Positions 5,405 through 10,280 of a stretch of DNA of 10,280 nucleotides are shown in pieces. The notes beneath the pieces are model-generated. The model saw nothing but the letters and a program-made list of their open reading frames with translations, did not search any database and was not told where the DNA came from. Made by a program: the position numbers and the translations under genes. The DNA comes from Rickettsiaceae bacterium. GTDB taxonomy: Bacteria > Pseudomonadota > Alphaproteobacteria > Rickettsiales > Rickettsiaceae. Each line of letters starts with the position of its first letter. Position 1 is the first letter of the stretch. Location of the stretch: contig JAGOJE010000022.1 in NCBI GenBank assembly GCA_017995275.1, forward strand, positions 1-10,280, given 5' to 3'.

Positions 5405-6395
5405 AAAAACTGCAGTAGTTTTGATGAATTTAGGAGGGCCGGATTCTTTAGATTCAGTAGAAAGTTTTTTGTTTAATTTATTTTATGATAGAGCAATAAT
5501 AGACCTTCCTAATCCTTTAAGATGGATGATAGCAAAATTTATATCCAAAACTAGAGCTAGTCATTCAAGGGAAATTTACAAAAAAATTGGAGGGTTTTCT
5601 CCAATAATTAAAGAAACAGAGAAGCAGAAACTAGCATTAGAGAAAGTATTAAAAAAGCGCGGAAGTAATGTTGAGATATTTATTGCAATGCGATATTTCC
5701 ATCCGATGTCTAAGGAAGTTGCTAAAGAAATAAAGTCATATAATCCAGATGAAATAGTCTTACTTCCGCTATATCCGCAGTTTTCCACAGCTACATCTTT
5801 ATCATCAATTATGGATATAAAAAAATCTCTTTTAGATGTAGGAATAAATAAAAATCCAAAGACAATATGTTGTTATTTTGATAATGAAAATTTCATAAAA
5901 GCGCATGTAGAGCTTATAAAAAAGGCAATAGATGGACAAAATAATGTGAGGATTTTATTTTCAGCTCATGGATTACCAAAAAAAATTATAGAAAAAGGAG
6001 ATCCATATCAATGGCAGATAGAACAAACCACAGAGATGGTTATGAAAAAAATCACAAGAGAAGATCTTGAATATAAGGTTACATATCAAAGCAAAGTGGG
6101 ACCAGTAGAATGGATAGGTCCAGATACAGAAAAAGAAATAGAAAAAGCTGCAATAGAAGGAAAAACTATAGTTATATGCCCTATATCCTTTGTTTCTGAA
6201 CATGTGGAAACATTGGTTGAGCTTGATATAGAATATGCTGAAATAGCCAAAAAACTCAATGCGAAATATATACGCGTGGAAACCTTAGGAATTAATGAAA
6301 ATTTTATAGAATCTTTAGCCGATGTTGTTGTAGAATCAACAAAATCCCGAAAATGCCCAGAAGGGTTTTCCAAATGTGTGTGTGCTTATGAGTGA
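5388..6395 (+). CDS. hemH: Ferrochelatase with probable [2Fe-2S] cluster
   Basis: Inserts ferrous iron into protoporphyrin IX, the last step of haem synthesis. Length 335 residues. Family features are the N-terminal VVLMNLGGPDS, H194 in FSAHGLPKK, and H272 and E274 in SEHVETLVELDIEY, the metal and proton-transfer residues. Cysteines C323, C330 and C332 at the C terminus (C-x6-C-x-C), with C161/C162 internally, match the ligand pattern I recall for the mycobacterial [2Fe-2S] ferrochelatase (one internal Cys plus C-x6-C-x-C). A cluster is therefore likely, although which of C161 or C162 would bind is unclear. The start overlaps the end of hemE by 17 nt and the end overlaps hemJ by 8 nt, so the three are probably co-transcribed and translationally coupled. 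Confidence 0.97.
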   Translation: MSDQDKKTAVVLMNLGGPDSLDSVESFLFNLFYDRAIIDLPNPLRWMIAKFISKTRASHSREIYKKIGGFSPIIKETEKQKLALEKVLKKRGSNVEIFIAMRYFHPMSKEVAKEIKSYNPDEIVLLPLYPQFSTATSLSSIMDIKKSLLDVGINKNPKTICCYFDNENFIKAHVELIKKAIDGQNNVRILFSAHGLPKKIIEKGDPYQWQIEQTTEMVMKKITREDLEYKVTYQSKVGPVEWIGPDTEKEIEKAAIEGKTIVICPISFVSEHVETLVELDIEYAEIAKKLNAKYIRVETLGINENFIESLADVVVESTKSRKCPEGFSKCVCAYE

Positions 6396-6834
6396 AATAG
6401 GAAAATATTATGAATGGTTTAAAGCCTTACATATAATATTCGTTATTAGTTGGATGGCTGGTATGTTCTATATGCCAAGGCTATTTGTTTATCATACGAG
6501 AGCTCAAATAGGTTCAGATATGGATAAAACTTTCCAAATTATGGAAAGGAAATTGCTACGTATTATTATTAATCCAGCGATGATTGCTTCAGCTGTTTTT
6601 GGGCTGTTAAATGCTTATATATACGGTTTTGCGATTCTTGGAATATGGTTTCACTTAAAAATGGTAGCAGTGGCTGGATTATTTGCTTTTCATGGATTTT
6701 TAGCTTATCAAAGGAAAGTATTTGAGCGTGGTGAAAACAAATATTCAGAAAAATTTTATCGTATAATTAATGAAGTTCCTACAATTCTTATGATTATATG
6801 TGTTATAATGGTTGTTTTAAAACCATTCGAATAG
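6388..6834 (+). CDS. hemJ: HemJ-type protoporphyrinogen IX oxidase, membrane protein
   Basis: Oxidises protoporphyrinogen IX to protoporphyrin IX, the substrate of the ferrochelatase encoded just upstream. Length 148 residues with about four membrane helices: roughly 12-30, 60-80, 85-108 and 130-146. The conserved His (H15 in FKALHIIF) and Lys (K91 in WFHLKM), needed in studied HemJ proteins, are both present, as is the family segment SWMAGMFYMPRLFVYH. I chose the ATG at 6388, which overlaps the hemH stop by 8 nt. A GTG 12 nt upstream in frame is less likely. There is no clear Shine-Dalgarno close by, so translation probably depends on ribosomes finishing hemH. HemJ stands in for HemY or HemG in most alphaproteobacteria. 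Confidence 0.95.
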   Translation: MSEIGKYYEWFKALHIIFVISWMAGMFYMPRLFVYHTRAQIGSDMDKTFQIMERKLLRIIINPAMIASAVFGLLNAYIYGFAILGIWFHLKMVAVAGLFAFHGFLAYQRKVFERGENKYSEKFYRIINEVPTILMIICVIMVVLKPFE

Positions 6835-6841
6835 TTATAAC
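6802..6841 (+). terminator. Hairpin at the end of hemJ, possible weak terminator
   Basis: AATGGTT (6807-6813) pairs with AACCATT (6821-6827) over a 7-nt loop. As an alternative using bases shared with that stem, GTTATAA (6802-6808) pairs with TTATAAC (6835-6841). The structure spans the hemJ stop codon but is not followed by a T run, so terminator function is doubtful. A second small A/T hairpin, TTTTGT (6902-6907) with ACAAAA (6911-6916), is followed by a T-rich run and could also end the operon. Confidence 0.3.
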
Positions 6842-6907
6842 TTTCAGACTGCTTAAAATGAAGAAATGTGCAACTTGAGGAGTTATGTCGTTTTTTCTAA
6901 CTTTTGT

Positions 6908-6936
6908 TTCACAAAACTTTTTGTTTTGACTATAAT
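6908..6936 (+). promoter_or_regulatory. Sigma70-type promoter of the transporter-yraN operon
   Basis: TTCACA (6908-6913, 5 of 6 to consensus) and a perfect TATAAT (6931-6936) are separated by 17 bp. Transcription would begin near 6943, giving a leader of about 34 nt. That leader contains the AAGAGGG ribosome site ending at 6965, 11 nt before the ATG. The spacer holds an inverted repeat, CAAAAC/GTTTTG (6912-6917 and 6923-6928). This is the best promoter in the window. Confidence 0.7.
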
Positions 6937-6976
6937 GCGGCTTAAGTTTTACCATGACAAGAGGGATTTCTCGTAG

Positions 6977-8221
6977 ATGAGTCATAATAGAAAGGTTTTC
7001 TTATCTGCTATATCTGGCAATATTTTGGAATATTATGACTTCACGGTCTATGCTGTTTTTTCTATAGTTATAGGAAAAAACTTCTTTCCTGCTGCTTCTG
7101 AGGCTGTTCAAGTTTTATCTTCGCTTGCTGTATTTGCCATTGGTTTTGTTACAAGGCCCATTGGTGGAATATTATTTGGTTATATAGGGGATATATATGG
7201 CAGGAGAATAGCTCTCATTTGCTCTATGGTGGGTATGACTATGTCTACATTTTCTATGGGCTTAATACCGGATTATTCTCATATAGGGATATATGCGCCA
7301 GTTCTACTTGTGATGATGCGTTTAATACAGGGGCTTTGTATTAGCGGCGAAGGCACTGGGGCTGCGATTTTTATATTGGAGCATTATGGGAATTTACGAG
7401 CAGGTTTTGTAACTGGAATTGTTCAGGGGTCTAATATATTTGGCAGTTTGATAGCAACGTTTGTTGGTATGATGCTTGAGCATTCCGTATATAGCGATTA
7501 CGCTTGGAGAATAGCTTTTTTGCTTGGTGGTATAATGGGGATGATGGGATTTTATGTGCGTCTTAAAGTATCTGAAACCCCAATATTTGAAGAGTTACGT
7601 AAGAATAAACAGAAGTTAAAAGCGCCTTTCTTTCACGTTGTGAAGAATGCTTGGAGGCCTATGATCCTTACGATATGTATAGCTGGGACTGCTGGAAGTA
7701 TAGTGCAGATGATAAAAAGCTATGTTAATGTCTTTTTCCAATCAGTTATGCATTTATCTTCATCAACCGCTCTTGGGTATTTGTCTTATACATTGTTTAT
7801 TACAATGCTTTCAATGGCTTCAGCTGGAGCTTTGTCTGACTTTTTAGGAAAAACAAAGATGATGATTTTATCGGCTACTTCAATGTTATTGTTTTCGCTT
7901 CCTGTTTTTTTGTTGATGTCGTCTAGTAACTATATATATCAAATAATGTCGTTAACTATGCTAGGAATGATAGCTGGCGCGATAGCCGGAAATGCTTATA
8001 TATTTGTTATAAGCCTATTTACGCCAGAAGAGAGGTTTACTGGCGTTTCATTCAGCTATAATCTTGGAGTTGCTATTTTCGGAGGTACTACTGGATTTAT
8101 ATCTACATGGCTTGTGAAAAATCTAGAAATGAGTTTTGCTCCTGCTTTTTATCTTATATTTACATCATCATCTCTGCTTCTTGTTATCTACTTAATGCGT
8201 AACCGTATTAGAAAATTATGA
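6977..8221 (+). CDS. MFS transporter, metabolite:H+ symporter (ProP-like) family
   Basis: Inner-membrane secondary transporter, 414 residues, with about 12 membrane helices. The family is shown by SGNILEYYDFTVYAVFS (13-29), matching the N terminus of MHS/ProP proteins with its E18-Y-Y-D21; by the loop 2-3 MFS motif GYIGDIYGRR (68-77) after TRPIGG; and by RLIQGLCISGEGTGA (115-129). A related loop, GALSDFLGKTKMM, recurs near residue 290. ProP of E. coli, about 500 residues, takes up proline and betaine with H+. This shorter protein lacks the C-terminal coiled coil that senses osmolarity in ProP. Rickettsiales carry many such paralogues, and substrates range over osmolytes and organic acids, so the substrate is not predictable here. 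It overlaps yraN by ATGA. I gave no gene symbol because the paralogue cannot be identified. Confidence 0.88.
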   Translation: MSHNRKVFLSAISGNILEYYDFTVYAVFSIVIGKNFFPAASEAVQVLSSLAVFAIGFVTRPIGGILFGYIGDIYGRRIALICSMVGMTMSTFSMGLIPDYSHIGIYAPVLLVMMRLIQGLCISGEGTGAAIFILEHYGNLRAGFVTGIVQGSNIFGSLIATFVGMMLEHSVYSDYAWRIAFLLGGIMGMMGFYVRLKVSETPIFEELRKNKQKLKAPFFHVVKNAWRPMILTICIAGTAGSIVQMIKSYVNVFFQSVMHLSSSTALGYLSYTLFITMLSMASAGALSDFLGKTKMMILSATSMLLFSLPVFLLMSSSNYIYQIMSLTMLGMIAGAIAGNAYIFVISLFTPEERFTGVSFSYNLGVAIFGGTTGFISTWLVKNLEMSFAPAFYLIFTSSSLLLVIYLMRNRIRKL

Positions 8222-8577
8222 AAAAAGTGCCTCTAAAAATTGGTAGCTGGTATAAATTTGGCCTCTATGCAGAATATTTTGTGATATTCATTTACATGCT
8301 AAGGTTTTATAAGATTTTGAAACATAGAATGCGCAACTACGCTAGCGAGATAGATATAATATGCGTAAGAAACAGGACCCTTGTTTTTGTGGAAGTAAAA
8401 GCGCGAACCAGTGATGTAGATGATATTTTATGTAGTATGAGTCAGCAGAAGAAAATCAGAAGAGCGGCGGAGATGTTTTTATACGCAAATCCCAAATACA
8501 GCGGCTATGATATAAGGTTTGATTTGGTAGTAGTGCGGCCGTATAAATTTCCTCAGATAATACAAAATGCTTGGTAA
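8218..8577 (+). CDS. yraN: YraN/UPF0102 family nuclease-fold protein
   Basis: Small protein of 119 residues, the usual family size. The restriction-endonuclease-like core is visible: N-terminal E19 in LYAEY, then EIDIICVRNRTLVFVEVKAR with D46, E59 and K61 forming the PD-(D/E)xK-type site, and IRFDLVVVRP near residue 99. The family normally has GEIDLI, and here the Gly is Ser (SEIDII). The segment between E19 and the core is more hydrophobic than usual. The precise role of YraN is not established; the fold suggests a nuclease or DNA-processing function. The ATG shares 4 nt with the transporter stop, so the two are translated together, although no functional link is obvious. The family call is firm. 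Confidence 0.88.
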   Translation: MKKVPLKIGSWYKFGLYAEYFVIFIYMLRFYKILKHRMRNYASEIDIICVRNRTLVFVEVKARTSDVDDILCSMSQQKKIRRAAEMFLYANPKYSGYDIRFDLVVVRPYKFPQIIQNAW

Positions 8578-8587
8578 ATTTGTTTAA

Positions 8588-8944
8588 CTAGAACAGTGGG
8601 TCTAGTCCTAATACTGTAGCTTCTTGTTCATCTATGTAGGCTATTTTGTCTCCGCCTACAACAGATACTGCAATAAAGCCATTTATAGGGGGAGGAATAT
8701 CTCCAGCTTTAATAAAAAATTCAGGATTAAGAGAGTCGAATATTGGCTTTTCTACTATGGACCATTTAGAGGTTAGCTTCATATATTCGTAGCTATCTCC
8801 CCCTTCTATAACTGCATTTAGAATGTTATAAAAACGATCGAAGTCTTCTTCAGAAATGTAATTATATAGTTCTTGTGGATTATTCTTTTTAATAGGAACT
8901 CTACGATTTTGTATTTCGTAATATTCCTCATCTGGCATTGTCAT
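8588..8944 (-). CDS. Hypothetical protein, 118 residues
   Basis: I do not recognise this protein. It is acidic in its first half (MTMPDEEYYEIQ, ISEEDFDRFYNILNAVIE) and has a Pro/Gly-rich middle (AGDIPPPINGFIAVSVVGG). No signal peptide, membrane helix or known motif is seen, so it should be cytoplasmic. The ATG at 8944 is preferred over the next Met two codons later because AGGTGAG lies 8 nt upstream. A promoter with a perfect TTGACA fits further up (8978-9004). The ribosome site, promoter and full-length frame argue for a real gene. It is convergent with yraN (10-bp gap) and divergent from sspB (103-bp gap). A 6-bp hairpin at 8587-8606 overlaps its stop. Lineage-restricted distribution is likely but cannot be tested here. 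Confidence 0.7.
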   Translation of the reverse strand: MTMPDEEYYEIQNRRVPIKKNNPQELYNYISEEDFDRFYNILNAVIEGGDSYEYMKLTSKWSIVEKPIFDSLNPEFFIKAGDIPPPINGFIAVSVVGGDKIAYIDEQEATVLGLDPLF

Positions 8945-8977
8945 AATAATAACTCACCTAAATTTTGCTGGCCGCAG

Positions 8978-9004
8978 ATTATCAATCCATCCTTGCTTTG
9001 TCAA
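8978..9004 (-). promoter_or_regulatory. Probable promoter of the 118-residue hypothetical gene
   Basis: On the minus strand TTGACA (8999-9004, perfect) is followed after 15 bp by GATAAT (8978-8983, 5 of 6). A 17-bp spacer would use the weaker TAATCT (8976-8981). The leader would be about 30 nt. The same gap must also hold the plus-strand sspB promoter; TTGTCA at 8998-9003 is a possible -35, but no good -10 follows it. Confidence 0.5.
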
Positions 9005-9047
9005 TAAAGATCCATTAATATTAGCCTAGAAAAAATCAGGATCTAAC

Positions 9048-9512
9048 ATGAAAGAATTTATAAATTATCCAAAGCTTGTTGAAGAAGCTATGCGTAATAT
9101 AGTTTTTAAAGTATTGCAGAAGATTTCTAAGGAAGGGCCATGTGGAGATCATCACTTTTATATATCATTTGCGACTCAAATTCTAGGAGTGAAAATACCA
9201 GCTAGGTTTAAAGAGCAATATAAAGATGAAATGACGATAGTTCTTCAGCATCAGTATGAGGATCTTGTTGTGGATAATGATAAGTTTAGTGTTAAGCTTC
9301 GATTTGGAGGAATTCCTGAGCTAATAGTTGTTCCACTAAGAGCTGTTACTAAATTTTCTGACCCATCTGTTGATTTTGGTATAGAATTCACAAGTTACGA
9401 TCCAATACATATAACAGAGGGTTCGGAAGAAATAGAGGAAAGAGTTATTGAGGAAAAAGATATAGATAATGTAATCAGGTTAGATGCATTCAGAAAAAAG
9501 ACAGAAAAATAG
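9048..9512 (+). CDS. sspB: SspB, ClpXP adaptor (alphaproteobacterial type)
   Basis: Delivers ssrA-tagged proteins, released from stalled ribosomes, and some other substrates to the ClpXP protease. Length 154 residues. The alphaproteobacterial SspB core is clear: GDHHFYISF (33-41), IPARFKEQYKDEMTIVLQHQYEDL (50-73), LRFGGIPELIVVPLRAVTKF (84-103) and DPSVDFGIEF (105-114). An acidic flexible linker (about 125-140) joins the core to a conserved tail, NVIRLDAFRKK (141-151), equivalent to the ClpX-docking tail of the family. The Shine-Dalgarno AGGA lies 6 nt before the ATG. It heads sspB-rnhA-mlaD, with rnhA starting 7 nt after the stop; the spacing implies co-transcription. Confidence 0.93.
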   Translation: MKEFINYPKLVEEAMRNIVFKVLQKISKEGPCGDHHFYISFATQILGVKIPARFKEQYKDEMTIVLQHQYEDLVVDNDKFSVKLRFGGIPELIVVPLRAVTKFSDPSVDFGIEFTSYDPIHITEGSEEIEERVIEEKDIDNVIRLDAFRKKTEK

Positions 9513-9519
9513 CTGTTAT

Positions 9520-10011
9520 ATGGTTGCAAAAAAACAACAAAAATCTGTTTCTATATATACTGATGGGGCTTGTTCTGGGAATCCTGGGCCTGGTGGATGG
9601 GGGGTCTATATGATATATGGCGAGCATAAAAAACATCTGATGGGACATAGCCTTGAAACTACAAACAACCGTATGGAGCTTACTGCCGCAATAGAAGGAA
9701 TAAAGGCTTTGAAGGAAAAATGCAGTGTGGATTTGTATACTGATAGCACATATGTTAAGAATGGAATCACACAGTGGATAGAAAAATGGATAGTAAATAA
9801 CTGGAGAACAAGCAACAAAACTCTGGTCAAAAACGCCGATTTATGGCAGGATCTCTATGAAAAGGTAAATCAGCATGATATTTCTTGGCATTGGGTTAAG
9901 GGTCATGCTACTGATATTGGGAATAATATAGCTGATTCTCTAGCAACTAGGGGAAGAGATGAAGCAATAAAAATTTTAGGAATAAAAAATAACACGACGG
10001 AGATATTATGA
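9520..10011 (+). CDS. rnhA: Ribonuclease HI
   Basis: Cuts the RNA strand of RNA-DNA hybrids, clearing primers and R-loops. Length 163 residues from the ATG at 9520, close to the 155 of E. coli. All active-site residues are visible: D15 in YTDGACSGNPGPGGWG, E53 in NNRMELTAAIEG, D75 in LYTDSTYVKNGI, H129 in WVKGHA and D139 in NIADSLA. The basic handle region, ITQWIEKWIVNNWRTSNK (83-100), marks it as type HI of the E. coli form. A longer frame from 9484 would overlap sspB and add residues without similarity to the family, so the later start is preferred. The ribosome site is weak and coupling to sspB is likely. The stop overlaps the mlaD start by ATGA. Confidence 0.96.
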   Translation: MVAKKQQKSVSIYTDGACSGNPGPGGWGVYMIYGEHKKHLMGHSLETTNNRMELTAAIEGIKALKEKCSVDLYTDSTYVKNGITQWIEKWIVNNWRTSNKTLVKNADLWQDLYEKVNQHDISWHWVKGHATDIGNNIADSLATRGRDEAIKILGIKNNTTEIL

Positions 10012-10280
10012 AACAAAATGTTATAGAAACAGTAGTTGGTTTTGCGGTGCTTGCTATAGCATTCGTATTTTTTATGTTTGCTTATAATGTTGGAGCTAGC
10101 AAACGTACGCAGGATGGATATGTTCTGAAAGCTAATTTCCAAAGTGTTGAAGGTGTTTTAGAGGGAAGTGATGTGATGATTGCTGGGATTAAAATAGGCT
10201 CAGTGAAAAGTCTCGCTTTAGATGGAGATTCATTTGTTGCAAAAGCCGAGCTTTCAATAAATAAAAATGTTCAGCTTCCA
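10008..10280 (+). CDS. mlaD: MlaD, substrate-binding subunit of the Mla phospholipid transporter (partial)
   Basis: The first 91 codons are present and the gene runs off the window. Translation begins MKQNVIETVVGFAVLAIAFV, an N-terminal membrane anchor (about residues 5-26). The start of an MCE domain follows (about 38-91): YVLKANFQSVEGVLEGSDVM, then IAGIKIGSVKSLAL. The spacing of G-x-x-G-S-x-V and the G-x-x-I-G-x-V motif is typical of MlaD/Ttg2C. MlaD forms hexameric rings in the periplasm, anchored in the inner membrane, and moves phospholipids between the two membranes with MlaE and MlaF. A Shine-Dalgarno GGAG (9999-10002) lies 5 nt before the ATG, which overlaps the rnhA stop. A following lipid-transport gene might lie outside the window. 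Confidence 0.88.
   Translation, partial: MKQNVIETVVGFAVLAIAFVFFMFAYNVGASKRTQDGYVLKANFQSVEGVLEGSDVMIAGIKIGSVKSLALDGDSFVAKAELSINKNVQLP

Noticed and set aside
8587..8606. Hairpin ACTAGA/TCTAGT between yraN and the hypothetical gene
   Set aside because: Only 6 bp, inside the coding end of the minus-strand gene and without a T run; too weak to call a terminator.
9269..9277. Exact DnaA box inside sspB
   Set aside because: Solitary match within a coding region and far from the cluster; expected by chance in AT-rich DNA. Similar single near-matches occur at 4411-4419 and in hemH.
9484..9519. Upstream start for rnhA
   Set aside because: It would overlap sspB and add 12 residues with no family similarity; the ATG at 9520 gives the normal length.

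Overview
The window looks like chromosomal DNA of an AT-rich alphaproteobacterium, most likely an intracellular member of the Rickettsiales or a similar lineage. The support is the alphaproteobacterial form of the ClpXP adaptor SspB, a hemE gene beside a DnaA-box cluster (the origin layout known from Caulobacter and Rickettsia), an OmpW-type surface barrel, an ankyrin-repeat protein and an MHS-type (ProP-like) transporter. No 16S rRNA gene, tRNA, insertion sequence or CRISPR array is visible, so the family or genus cannot be fixed from the sequence.

Layout. Positions 1-2160 hold two plus-strand accessory-type genes: an OmpW-family outer-membrane barrel with a long low-complexity loop, and an ankyrin protein whose repeats sit between two copies of a ~68-residue domain. 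A strong hairpin (2174-2211) separates these from a minus-strand operon read coaE > dnaQ > winged-helix regulator (4056 down to 2231). Its three genes are butt-joined or overlap by 4 nt.

The 319-bp gap 4057-4375 between coaE and hemE carries at least five exact DnaA boxes (TTATNCACA), several near matches, and a pure A/T stretch at the hemE end. I read it as the chromosomal replication origin. Genes on both sides point away from it, so they are co-directional with the forks. To the right, hemE, hemH and hemJ overlap and form a late haem-synthesis operon (uroporphyrinogen decarboxylase, ferrochelatase with a likely [2Fe-2S] cluster, HemJ-type protoporphyrinogen oxidase).

After a good sigma70-type promoter (6908-6936) come a proline/betaine-type MFS transporter and yraN, overlapping by ATGA. 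An unrecognised minus-strand gene (8944-8588) follows, then a second plus-strand run: sspB, rnhA and the start of mlaD, which leaves the window. Most genes are housekeeping. The parts most worth a second look are the origin, the duplicated domain in the ankyrin protein, the degenerate receiver of the regulator next to dnaQ, and the unrecognised 118-residue protein.
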